64,000 nucleotides of DNA from Hyaloraphidium curvatum (lineage: Eukaryota > Monoblepharomycota > Hyaloraphidiomycetes > Hyaloraphidiales > Hyaloraphidiaceae): NCBI GenBank assembly GCA_025558095.1, contig JAIVFI010000030.1:496001-560000 (forward strand), given 5' to 3'. The translations under genes and the position numbers were made by a program. Positions 31,371-40,859 of the stretch are shown here, piece by piece. The notes below the pieces were generated by a model. It was not told the origin of the DNA. It saw only the letters and a list, made by a program, of their open reading frames with translations, and did not search any database. Within the stretch, counting starts at the first letter, position 1, and each line of letters starts with the position of its first letter.

Positions 31371-31766
31371 CTGGCTCGCTGGGTGCGGGCGCTGGTGGGC
31401 CGCTGGGAGGGGCGATGGCGGCGGGACCGGCGTCACGATTGTCGCGATGGACGCAGTTCGCTCCGGATTCCCCCACATCGGGGTCCTCCGATCCCGCGAT
31501 CCCCACCGGCCCCACGCGTCCCGGTCGTGCTTTCCGAGACGGACCGGCGCGGACCGGCGATCGGATCCAGGGTTGGACCAAGGTCGTGGCGCCAGCCGTG
31601 CCAGTTGCTTGCAAAGACATCAACCACTCCGATCAGTACACCTCCGGCGCCCGGACCTCCGGCCCCCGCCCCCGAGCTCGGCCGCGCACCACCCCGGGGG
31701 GTTTCCGCGCGCGGCGTCATGGGGGGCTCCACGGGCCTCGCGGTCCGCCGCCTTCCACCGATCCGG

Positions 31767-32772
31767 CTACCGCGCAGGGGACGGGCGGGAACACGCGTCC
31801 CTTGCGACGTTGCGCATGACGGGCAATACCGCGCCTTCGAGCGGGGTGGGCGCGCCGACCGGGATCTCCCTTTGCGCGCCGACGGGGTCAGCATTCCCGC
31901 TCCCGACCGCGCGGCCGGGGCGACGACCCACGGGTGCGAAAACTCGGGCGACGAGTTCCAGCCGACCACCAGCGCGCCGCCCATCGTCGCCTGCTCCCGC
32001 GAGAGGTCGCCCCCGTGGCGGGCGGAGGCGTCGGCGGCGCGGGCGTCCAGGGCGGGGTCGGAGGGCGGTGCGAGCTTGCGGAGGGTGCCGTCGCCGACGG
32101 CGCGGAAGAATGCTGCGGGGTTGTGGGAGCCGGGGTTAGTAGCGGGAGGGAAGGGGTGGGAGGGGACGGACCGAGGTCGAGGTCGAGGAAGACGTCCGCG
32201 CCCCAGGCGTCCGCGAAGCCGTCCAGCCCGTCCTCGTCGGCGACGATTGCCTGCACATCATCGGAAGGCGAGTCAGACCCGGATTTCGGCGGGAGGGAAC
32301 GGCAGGTACCCACCACCACGCGGAACCCCAGCTCCTCCATCTCGCCCCTCCGCTCGGCCTGCCAAACAGTAAGCCCCCATTTCCTCCGTCCAGAGGTCGA
32401 TTCCACCCACCCAGCGCGCCGCGTCCTCCCTGCACAAGCAGCACCTGCCGCCGCCGTCAGCCCCGCGGAGTGTCTCCCTCCGGCGCACCCACCCCGCCCG
32501 GCGCACCACCAGCGCGCCCACCGGCCCCGCCGCGCACAGCTCCCCCGCGGTCGCGGACGCCTCCCCGCGCCCCCGCAGGAGGCGCAGCCGGCCCGGCCGG
32601 TCGGGGACCAGGCCGCGCTTCAGCGGGGGCCAGCGGAGGAGGCGCGGGTCGACTCAGACCATCGGGGGAGGAGAGGGGGGAAGGGGAAGAAGGAAGTGGT
32701 TTGCGAGGGGAAAGGAGGCGGGGAGGGTTCCCTGCGCCCGGGAAGACGGTCGGTGTGGGGGGGTTGCTTACG
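31767..32772 (-). CDS. Peroxiredoxin-like 2 (AhpC-TSA_2 type) protein, 5' end unresolved
   Basis: Exons in order: part ending at 32772, 32652-32493, 32444-32411, 32358-32314, 32250-32172, 32112-31932 and 31869-31767. The introns (119, 48, 52, 63, 59 and 62 nt) keep phase. Splicing builds ALVVRRAGCCLCREDAARW, the thioredoxin-fold redox site of the PRXL2/FAM213 family (usually GCxLCR). It then gives ELGFRVVAIVADEDGLDGFA, DVFLDLDLAFFRAVGDGTL and MGGALVV, in the family's order. The role is probably thiol-based peroxide handling in the cytosol or peroxisome. The first exon has no ATG in frame before it enters the neighbouring promoter, so at least one small upstream exon is missing from my model. 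The last exon is also tentative. The gene is head to head with the EF-hand gene. Confidence 0.65.
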
Positions 32773-33138
32773 GAGCAGCGGGCCGGCGTCGTTGCCACAT
32801 CCCGCCAGCTGGCCTGCCCAAGGCAATCCAACCTCCACCGCCCTCCGTATTGCCCGAATTGACTTCCGAGGCCGGCGCTTTGGCGGCGGTTGGTGGGAGG
32901 CCCAGGGACCGAGCCCGGCCGATCCAACCCCACCGCGTTGCCCGCGGCTCGACCGAAACGCCGAGCGAGGCGATCCCGCGGGTGGCAATGCGTTGAGAAT
33001 GACGAATGCTTCTCCGGCGCTGCGACTGATGTCCCGGTCCGATCGATCGGCCTGCCGGATACACGCCTCGCCCGCGGGCCATCCGTCACTCACGCGCCCC
33101 CAACCCCGTTCAGAGTCACCTCCCCCCTCCTCTCCGCC

Positions 33139-33840
33139 ATGTTCCGCCCGCTGCTCCCGCTCCTCCGCCCTCTGCGCGCCCCGCCCGCCGCCCTCCGCGC
33201 CGTCCCCTTCCGCCCGCTCTCCGCCACCGCGCGCCTCCTCGCGCGCCCGCGCGGCGCGCAGCTCGCCGCGCTGCGCACGCTGGACCTCGCCGCGGACCCC
33301 GACACGCTCATACTGGCGCTGTCGGACGCCCCGCGGGACATGGACCGCGACGCGTTCGCCGGCTTCGCGGCGGCGGTGGGGGTCAAGGACGCCGCGCGCG
33401 CCGCCGCGCTGTTCCAGGTCCCCTCTCGCTACCTCCCCCCAACCGTTGCGTTCTAACGCGTTGCATCGGCAGATATTCGACGCCGACCGCTCCGGCCGCG
33501 TGTCGCGGGCCGAGCTCGGCGCGGGGCTGTCGGCGGTGATGCACGCCGGGCCGGCGGAGCGGAGGCGGGCGGTGTTCCGCTCGTGGGACCTGGACGGGAA
33601 CGGGAAGCTGAGCTTGGAGGAATTCGAGGAGGTGCGTGGCCGGCCGGGTGCCTGCCCGGTGCCGGGGGTTCGGGTGGGACTGATCCGTCGCCCGTGGGGC
33701 AGGCGCTCGCGTTCCTGGACCCCGACGCGGACCCTGCCAAGGCGAGCCAGCAGCACGGGGAGCTCTTTGCGTCGCTGGACACGGACGGCGACGGGATGGT
33801 GGACCTGGCAGAGTTCGAGCGCGGGGTGGCGGGCAGGTGA
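33139..33840 (+). CDS. Mitochondrial EF-hand calcium-binding protein
   Basis: Three exons: 33139-33417, 33473-33631 and 33703-33840 (introns 55 and 71 nt, the first with a CTAAC branch), giving 191 aa. The N-terminus ([20 protein letters not shown]...) is a typical Arg-rich, acid-free mitochondrial presequence. Three EF-hand loops follow with correct Asp/Gly/Glu spacing: FDADRSGRVSRAEL, WDLDGNGKLSLEEF and LDTDGDGMVDLAEF. They should bind Ca2+. No transporter or enzyme domain is attached, so a matrix or intermembrane-space sensor is the simplest inference. Confidence 0.85.
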
Positions 33841-34193
33841 TCCCGCCCTGGGGCGGGGAGCAGCCGGCCAGTCGGCGATCGCGGATACAGACTGCCGGAG
33901 AGGTGACGATGGAGACGAGCGGGGGCGGTGATCGCGCCGGAGAGGCCGCTGGGCGGCGGGCATCACCGTCGTTCCCGTGGAAGAGCTTCGGCCGGACTAA
34001 GGGGCGGGCGATCCCGCCATAGAATCCCGCATCGGACCCATGCCTGTTCCATTCTTCCTCTATGTTTTGGATTGCGCCCTTTTGCCCGGACGCCTCCTGC
34101 GGCCCAGGGCAGCTCAGGGACGCCGCACCCTTACCCCCCGCCCTTGGACCCTCGCCGTCTCCCGCACCCCCAACGCCCGCGAATCCCGCCGCA
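33841..34193. other. Intergenic region
   Basis: 353 bp between two rightward genes, covering the 3' flank of the EF-hand gene and the promoter of the zinc-motif gene. No RNA gene or repeat recognised. Confidence 0.45.
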
Positions 34194-35592
34194 ATGTCCG
34201 ACGATCCGCTCGCGAAGCAGTCCGAAGACGCGTGGGACGCGCTGGGGGCGCCGAAGAAGGAGGGGGAGGCGGAGAAGGGGGAGGGGGAGGTGGCCGACGC
34301 TGCGGGGGCGGAGGGGGCCGCGGGGGAGGGGAAGGAGGGAGCCGAGCCCGCCACGGAGGAGAAGAAGGAGGAGGCGAGCGAGGTGCCGGCTGATGAGGCG
34401 AAACCCGCGGAGGAACCCGCCGCGGAGGAGCCCGCAAAGGAAGAACCCGCCGCGGCCGACGGCGCCGCCGCCGACGCCCCCAAGCCCGCCGAGGAACCCA
34501 AGCCCGCCGCGGAAGAGAAACCCGCGGCGCCCGTTGCCGCCGCCGCCGCGCCGCCGGCCAAGAAGGTGGGCCCGCCGGTCCGATCGCCCGCCGTCTTCCC
34601 GGGAGACTGACCAACCCCTCCCGCCGCCCTGCGCAGTACGCCCCGCCGCCTCCGAAGCCCGCTCCGGCCGCCGCCGCCGCTCCTGCACCTGCTGCCGCCC
34701 CTCCGGCCGCCGCCCCCGCCCCGGAGCCCAAGAAGTACGCGCCCCCTCCCGCGAGGCCTGCGCCCGCCCCCGCCGCTGCCCCTGTGGCCGCCGCCGCCGC
34801 CGCCGCCCCGGCGCCCGCGACGTTCGCCCCGCCGCCCCGCCCTCCTCCGGCTCAAGCTGCCCCGGTTCACGCCCAGGCGTACGCGGCGCCGCCGGTGCAC
34901 CAAGCCCCGCCCGCCGCCGCGCCGCCCCCGGCCCAGGCGTACGCCGCGCCGCCGGTTCAAGTTGCTGCCGCCCCGGTGCCTGCGCCTGCGCCTGCTGCGG
35001 CTGCTCCCCAGATCCAGAACCGTGGGCTCCCGACGCCTCAACCCCGCGACTTTAGCTGACCCCCCCCCCCCCCCCCCGATCACAGGCAACAAGAACCCGC
35101 CCACCTCCCTCCCCGCCGGTCGCCAGCCCCTCGTCGGTCCTCCTCCCATCCACAAGTTCTGGTGTTTAAATGGGTATCCCCCTGCCGCTTCCCATGGCGA
35201 TTGCTGACATCCCGTGCAGTCTGCGCCGCCAAGGGGACCTTCCGCGGGGGGCCCTGCCCGCAGTGCGGCGGCGGCGGCCTGGTCGACTGCTGGTCGATGA
35301 ACCTCATCCCGATCCCGGGGAGCGTCAAGTGCGAGTACTGCAAGGGCGATGGTGGGCCGCTCTGCTCCGCGTTTCGCAGGAGCGCTGAGCCCCCCTTGCC
35401 TCCCGCCAAGGCGTCCTCAACCCCGGCGACCTCGAGGACGCCGGCCTCGCGCAGTCCCTGCACCAGGGCATCCTGTCCTCGGACCCGAGGCTCAACTACT
35501 GCGACGTGTGCTACGGCCTGGGGTACGCCGCGCCCGAGGGCGCCGAGATGGACGCGCTGGCGTTCGCAAAGATGCGGGACGGGATGAAGTGA
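34194..35592 (+). CDS. DnaJ-type CxxCxGxG zinc protein with acidic and Pro/Ala-rich N-terminus
   Basis: Five exons: 34194-34565, 34637-35021, 35086-35163, 35220-35351 and 35411-35592 (introns 71, 64, 56 and 59 nt), giving 382 aa. The first ~125 residues are Glu/Ala/Lys/Pro-rich and the next ~130 Pro/Ala-rich, both disordered. The C-terminal ~110 residues carry paired Cys motifs of the DnaJ cysteine-rich type: GPCPQCGGGGLVDC, KCEYCKGDG and YCDVCYGLGY. No J domain is present. Such stand-alone modules bind zinc and unfolded or partner proteins; the exact role is unknown. The intron between exons 2 and 3 contains an 18-C run, and one acceptor is CCAAG. Confidence 0.75.
35060..35077 (+). repeat. 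Poly-C homopolymer in an intron
   Basis: Eighteen consecutive C lie between a CTGAC branch site and the ATCACAG acceptor of the second intron of the zinc-motif gene. They form its polypyrimidine tract; the complementary strand is a G18 run. Length errors are likely here in any assembly. Confidence 0.95.
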
Positions 35593-35822
35593 GCGGACGG
35601 GGAAACGCCGGGGAAGGCTCCGTCGATCGAGTGTCTTGCGTCAATGCTTTGTAGCCTTTGGCAAAGTCAGGTTCATTTCTCCCTTGCCACGTCGCTATGC
35701 TAGCGCCGCCCCTGTTCCCACCGATCGCTTGCACCGCCACGCAGTCCAGCATCGCCCAGTAAGGAGAGCAACGCACGCCACCCACGTTCTAGCTTGGGGG
35801 TAGGGTTTCGGTGTCCTTCGCT

Positions 35823-36325
35823 TTAGGACGAATCGGGGCAGGTTGCCGGGCTCTTCGCCATGAACTTCTCATCCGACCCGCCCGCGGTGAAGGTGCACGG
35901 GCTCCCGAAGAGGGAGCAGAACGACGAGGCGTACAAGTAGAAATGGCACGACGTGTCGGCGTTGCATGCGGCGGCGCAGTCCGCCTCGCTCTTGCTCCCC
36001 CCGCCCGGGATCTCGTCCTCGGTGCAGAATCCATCGGAGCACTGCGTGTAGGTCGGTTCTGCAGGTCCCGGCCCATGAACGTCCGTGTCTGCGGGACCGT
36101 TGCCACCTGCCTCACCGTAGCGCCTGTAGAGGGTCCCGAGGCCGCCGTACTCTACGCAGGCGACGGAGCCTTCGGGGCTCCCGGGGAAGCCGTACTCGCT
36201 GCACGGCGCGTCAGTCGCGGGGGCCACCCCAGTCGATTGGCACCCCACGAGCGCGGGGACGTCGCGTTCCGGGCCTGGCAAAGCAGGTTCCAGGCCCGAC
36301 GGCGCCGCCCCATCCGTGAATCCAT
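35823..36325 (-). CDS. Small Cys-rich PAN/apple-like protein
   Basis: Three exons: 36325-36249, 36198-36116 and 36058-35823 (introns 50 and 57 nt), phase-consistent, 131 aa. The last exon has the Cys pattern of a PAN/apple-type fold: YTQCSDGFCTEDEIPGG, SEADCAAACNADTSCHFYLY, SFCSLFGSPCTF. The helix with DCAAAC followed by C-x-F-Y/W is characteristic. Such domains mediate extracellular protein or carbohydrate binding. The chosen start gives a basic N-terminus (MDSRMGRRRRAW) without a clear signal peptide, so an upstream exon may be missing. It is divergent from the secreted gene at 36478 with ~150 bp between the starts. Confidence 0.6.
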
Positions 36326-36477
36326 CCGGTTCCAGAAATACCTCGGCTACGCCCCGCGTGGCACGCCACAGCAGCGGTGGGCTATAGTGGGCGGACCTGG
36401 CCCCGCCAAGCAATCGAAGCGGCACTCACTCGGCGCCGCACTTCTCCGCCGCAGCCCACCTCACACTCCAGCACACC

Positions 36478-36990
36478 ATGCGCCCTAGTGTCCTCCATCT
36501 CGTGCTCGCCCTGGCCTCCACGGCCGCTCTTGCTTCGGTGCTCCCCTCAGCATCGGCCTGGTGCATCTACAACACGGGGACGGAGGCCGTCTCCGTGTGG
36601 GACACTTACCGTGTGGGCGTGGACGGCCTCATGAACGCCGACAGCTCGTGGACGCTGACGTGCACTTGCGACTCTTCGAAAGACTTCCAGGGCACGATCC
36701 AGCCCGGCGGCAAGGCGTGCTGGTTCCAGGGCTGAACGGGGCCGTACTGCGCGCAGGAGCAGTTCCTCGTCGCACCCGGGGAGTTTTCGGGATCCGGCTG
36801 CTTCGATACCACGGAGGTCTTCCAGATCAACTTGCTATCGGGGTACGGGGTGGCACTGGACTATGGCGCGCAGACCGCGGCTCTGTACCTCAATGGGGCA
36901 TGCCAAGGCGTGACGCAGGGGGGCGATGTCGTTGCTCTTGTTGCCGTCGATACCAAGTACGCACAGGGTTGCGGGTTGTCCTACAGATAG
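36478..36990 (+). CDS. Secreted Cys-rich protein with in-frame TGA
   Basis: ATG 36478 opens a signal peptide (MRPSVLHLVLALASTAALAS) and a Cys-rich domain that ends at TGA 36733-36735 after GGKACWFQG (85 aa). The same frame then stays open for 84 more codons with protein-like sequence: TGPYCAQEQFLVAPGEFSG, GCFDTTEVFQINLL, YLNGACQGVTQGG and YAQGCGLSYR, to TAG at 36990. Cys are spread evenly over both halves, so the whole 171-codon frame was probably one protein. No GT dinucleotide lies where a small intron could remove the TGA. Explanations are a recent nonsense change, readthrough, recoding or a sequence error. The fold is unrecognised. Confidence 0.6.
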
Positions 36991-37136
36991 CGCGCGGAAG
37001 GGACTCTAATGGAAGGACTTGACGTACCCTGTATTCTCGTCCCGTTCCTAATGCCTTTTCCGCGCGATCAATCCGCTCCGCAACCCAGTCCAGCCTTCTG
37101 GCTCGCGAAGGCGCACCCAAGTGCCCAGCCCAGCAG

Positions 37137-38255
37137 TCACGTATGCTCGCGCAACAGCCTCACTTCAACCCTCGGATCCGACCGCCAGGCCTCCTCGGCC
37201 GCCTTCGCCGTGCCCCACAGGGACACCCGAACCTGCATGGTGCTCGGCAGAGCGGCCAGCGCCTCCCTGATCGCGGCGTGCGCCTCCGGTCCTTCGTCGA
37301 CGGCGTTTGGTCCGGGGATACCATCGTCTTCGTCCGACAGGTCCCTGCCGACGACCATCTCCAGCTTGCGAACCGAGTGTGGCACGGCCCAGACCTTGTC
37401 CACAGCTCCGCCCGTGTCCCGCGACTCGATCCGCAGCTCGACCAGGTCCCGGATGCGGCGGAGGACCAGCAGCTCCTGCATGGTCATGTCGCAGTCGTCG
37501 ATCACCAGCGACCGCATCCGGATCTCCGCGAAAAGCGCCACGTCGTGGAGAAAGTCCGGGCGAGCCCACACGGCGCCGAGTTTTGCAGCCAGCCCCGGTC
37601 GCGCAGAGATCAGCGCCCCGTCGACGAGATCGAGGGAGAGCTCCTCGAAGCCCGGCAGCGACTCCAGCGCCTGGAGCAGCTCGCCTCCTCCGGTCGCAAA
37701 GGGGTCTCCGACGAACGGTCGGCAGAGAAACCTCAGCCTCGCCTTGCGCAGGAGCGGCAGTCCCGCGGCGATTGCCTCGGCTGGGACCGGTCCGTCCACC
37801 CTCGGAATCCACTTCAAGTCCAGCGAGCACAGGTTGCGAGCGCCGCATCGTCTAAACGTGTCCCAGAACGCCGCCCAAACCTCCGTCCAGTCGCGCTGCA
37901 GCGCCAGGGAGCGCACGGTGGGAAGGCACGCGCGGAGGAGAATCGCCTCGGCGCGGGCGCGCACAGGGTCTTCGGTCAGGCGGATGGGGGGCTTGTAGGT
38001 CAGCACGAGATCCCGGACGTGCTTGGCCCTCGCCGGGTCTCGCGCCAGTGCCTCCAAGCACGCGGGGGAAGCCCGGTCCGAGTCGATCGCGCGGAGGAGG
38101 AAGGGCTCCGTGGCAATGTAGCAGCTCTTCGACGCCCGCGCAAAGACGAAGCAGTCCGAGGGTCCCTTGGCGGACGCGTACAGATGCTCCAGGATCGGCG
38201 AGGCGAGCTCCGGAAGCAGACCGGGCATCGCTGACGTGTTAACGGTGTGGTCCAT
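37137..38255 (-). CDS. F-box/LRR-like protein
   Basis: Intronless, 372 aa. Start at 38255 (MDHTVNTSAMPGLLPELASP), where the F-box-like pattern begins: LLPELASPILEHLYASAKGPSDC, FARASKSCYIATEP. Leucine-rich helices and strands follow (HVRDLVLTYKPPIRL, LRKARLRFLCRPFV, FEELSLDLVDGALI, RMRSLVIDDCDM, VRKLEMVVGRDL), ending in VRVSLWGTAKAAEEAWRSDP. F-box proteins present substrates to SCF ubiquitin ligases; the target is unknown. A decayed paralogue lies at 39455-40547 in the same orientation. The frame is open to 38516 upstream, but that part is not shared with the paralogue. Confidence 0.75.
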   Translation of the reverse strand: MDHTVNTSAMPGLLPELASPILEHLYASAKGPSDCFVFARASKSCYIATEPFLLRAIDSDRASPACLEALARDPARAKHVRDLVLTYKPPIRLTEDPVRARAEAILLRACLPTVRSLALQRDWTEVWAAFWDTFRRCGARNLCSLDLKWIPRVDGPVPAEAIAAGLPLLRKARLRFLCRPFVGDPFATGGGELLQALESLPGFEELSLDLVDGALISARPGLAAKLGAVWARPDFLHDVALFAEIRMRSLVIDDCDMTMQELLVLRRIRDLVELRIESRDTGGAVDKVWAVPHSVRKLEMVVGRDLSDEDDGIPGPNAVDEGPEAHAAIREALAALPSTMQVRVSLWGTAKAAEEAWRSDPRVEVRLLREHT

Positions 38256-38622
38256 CGCTGCTCGCCGACAGGATGGAAACGAAGAGACAGAGCCGAGAAA
38301 AGCGTTTTCAAGACGCAACTTTGAGCCGGCACCGTCCGAGAGGTGCAAAGTTTGCGCCGAATGGAGACGACGATGTGGATCCGAGCCACCAAGACCGAGT
38401 TGTTGTTCAATCTCAAGCTGATTGCACGGACCTGGTGAGCTCTGCCAAGAGAAATTTGCTTTTGATATGTTCAAGGATGACTTGAATTCAGAAGGCAGCA
38501 CATTGGATGGCCACAAGAAGCCGCCGTGTGATCAGCGACAACTCGCGCATTCCACGTCATCTCCTCGATTGAAAAGCACCACCGCAACCGCACTGCTCCG
38601 TCCGCTGTAGAGCGCCCGGGCA

Positions 38623-39369
38623 ATGCGTCTCGGTCTCTACTTTCCCAGCGCCTCCCGCGACGCCTGGGTGACGCCTTCTCCCGCTGCGCTTCGATCCGAC
38701 AACGACCGAGCGGGAGCCTCGCCCGTCGAGCCCGCGCGCCGTGAGCAGGCGCTGCCGCAGGATCTCCACCCTCGCGTTCGACGCCGAGTCGCATCCCGAC
38801 CCGTGCGGCCTCGTCGAGGCCCTGGCGACCTTCCGCGCCCTGCGCTGCCTCGCCACCGCCTCCTTCACCACCCTGTTCGACCAGGGATCCGAGGGCGAGC
38901 TGCTGTCCTCCCTCGCGGAGCTCCAGGCCCCATCTTCCGCCGCACCCCGGGCCGCCCATCCATCGAATGCCTCATCCTCGACGAGATGCAGTGCTCCGAT
39001 CCCCACCCCGTCGCCGCGGCCGCCCTCGCCTCCCTCCCCGCGCTGCGCTTCCTCCTCCTCAATGGCCCCTTCGACGACCTCGCGCCGCCGGGGTCCCGTC
39101 CCGCCCGCGGGCAGGCGTGGCTCGCGCGCACGGGGTGGCTGCTCCCGCAGTCGGGCGAATTCCGGTGGGACGGCGGGGACATGGCGCCGGGGGACCTGCG
39201 CGGGCTGTACGGGGAGGCGGCGTGGGACGCGTACCTCGAGGCGGCGGTGTATTCGCGGTACGAGGGGGCGTTCAGGGCCGATCCACAGACAGGAGGGGGG
39301 TACTGGAAGGGGAGGAGCAGGAGCCCGGAGGGGGTGTGCGCGGCGCCGTACTTCCCCGGGAGGGGGTAG
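38623..39369 (+). pseudogene. Chimeric remnant: MYND-array 5' end joined to LRR-like sequence
   Basis: ATG 38623 starts MRLGLYFPSASRDAWVTPSP, clearly homologous in protein and DNA to the start of the MYND-array genes (MLLVLHFASAARDAWVTPPP at 28900). After ~40 codons the similarity ends. Coding-like LRR sequence appears in the next frame (ISTLAFDAESHPDPCGLVEAL, FRALRCLATASFTTLF). Near 38925 it shifts again to SIECLILDEMQCSDP, ALRFLLLNGPFDDL and an open C-terminus to 39369. No splice choice reconciles the frames. I read this as a gene formed by 5'-segment transfer and then decayed; an undetected intron or sequence errors are the alternative. Confidence 0.5.
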
Positions 39370-39454
39370 ACGGGTTGGGGATGGCCGGCCGGCCGGCCGA
39401 TCGATCCGTAGGAGCAACTAGCGCAAGATTCTTTCTCGTGACAAAAACCTTCGA

Positions 39455-40547
39455 TCACAACAGGATGACTTCAACCCTCGGATCCGACCGCCAGGCCTCC
39501 TCGGCCGCCTTCGCGGTGCCCCACAGCGACACCCGCACTCACATGCTGCTTGGCAAAGCCGCTAAGGCCTCCCCGATTGCGACGTGAGCGTCCGGTCCCT
39601 CGTCGACGGCGTTCGGGCCCGGGATGCCCTGCTCTTCCCCCAGAGCCCAGCCGACTTCCATCTCCAGCTTGCGAACCCAGTGCGGCACCGCCCGGACCTT
39701 GTCCACCGCGCCGCCGGTGTCGTACGAGTCGAGCCGCAGCTCGGCCAGGCTGGCGATGCGACGGAGAACCTGCAGCCCTCTCGCACTCGTCGATCAGCAG
39801 CGACCGCATGCGGATATCTGTGACGTGCGCAAGGTCGTCGAGAAACCCCGGACGAACCCACACCGCACCGAGCTTCGCGGCGAGCCCGGGTCGTGCGGCG
39901 ATCAGCCTGCCTTCGACGAGGTCCAACGAGTGCTCTTCCAGGTGGGGCAGGGCCGCCAGCGCATCCAGCAGTTCGTGGCCGCCCGAGGCTGAAAGATCGA
40001 CAAACATCCGGTCGAGGAAGCTCAGCCTCACCGTGCGCAGGAGGGGAAGGCCACTGGCGATCGCTTCCGCGGGGAGCGGCCCGTCCGCCTTCGGCATCCG
40101 CGTCAGGTCCATGCGGCGAAGGCGCCGCGCACCGATGCTCAGAAGGACGTCCCAGAACGCCGACCAAACTTCCGGCCAGGGGCGGTGCATCGCGAGGGCG
40201 CGCAGGGTGGGGAGGCACGCGCGGACGAGCATAGCCTCGGCGTGGACACGCTCGGGGTCGTCGGAGAGGGGGATGGCGGGCTTGTAGGTCAGCACGAGGT
40301 CCCGGACGTGCTTGGCCCTCGCGGGGGCTCGCGCCAGTGCCTCCAAGCACGACGGGGAAGGCAGGTCCGAGTCGACGGCCCGCAGAAGGAAGGGCTCCGC
40401 GTAGCAGCTCTTCGACGCCCTCCCAAAGACGAGGCACTCCGACGGTCCCTTTGCGGACGCGTAGAGATGCTCCAGGATCGGGGTGATGAGCTCGGGCAGG
40501 AGACCAGGGATCGGTGACGTGTCGATGAGTTCCACGGCCCCGTCCAT
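39455..40547 (-). pseudogene. Decayed F-box/LRR paralogue
   Basis: From ATG 40547 it aligns closely with the intact protein at 37137-38255 (LLPELITPILEHLYASAKGP, HVRDLVLTYKPAIPL, ISARPGLAAKLGAV-like ARPGLAAKLGAVWVRP), with a three-codon gap in the CYIATEP segment. After RMRSLLIDECE about 11 bases are missing relative to the paralogue, so the frame shifts. The shifted frame continues with full similarity (QVLRRIASLAELRLDSYDTG, GIPGPNAVDEGPDAH). It then meets an in-frame TGA after PSSM, beyond which VRVSLWGTAKAAEEAWRSDP still follows. Two independent lesions make this a pseudogene rather than an error. Confidence 0.8.
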
Positions 40548-40859
40548 CGCGCTCTCTCGAAGCTCTGTAGACAGCGAGGTGGTAGTCCAAAACAAGATTC
40601 GAGCGCGAAAGTTCGAGCCGTCTGCGGTGGGGGAACGCGCGAAGGTGGTGCAGCTGAAGTCCGAAGGAGGGAGGGGCAGCCGATCGCGGCATCCGCTGCC
40701 GATCAGACCGAATCGATGCTTGACGCTCGAGCAGACTCAAGCGAACGGCACGGTTAAGTTGATTTCTGCTGCTAGAATGAATGCCTGCTCAAAGATGACT
40801 ACACTTCAGAAGACGGCTAGGTACGTGGTCCCAAGAAGGAGCGGCAGCGGCCGCGGCGA

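Noticed and set aside
36733-36735. Selenocysteine at the TGA of the secreted protein
   Set aside because: No catalytic redox motif around the codon and no SECIS-like structure recognised; selenoproteins are rare in fungi. Nonsense change, editing or readthrough is simpler.
26588-36990. Alternative genetic code with TAG or TGA as sense codons
   Set aside because: Apparently intact genes in the window end with TAG (aldo/keto reductase, GNAT, SDR) or TGA (Aquarius, ferritin, KS), so global reassignment does not fit.
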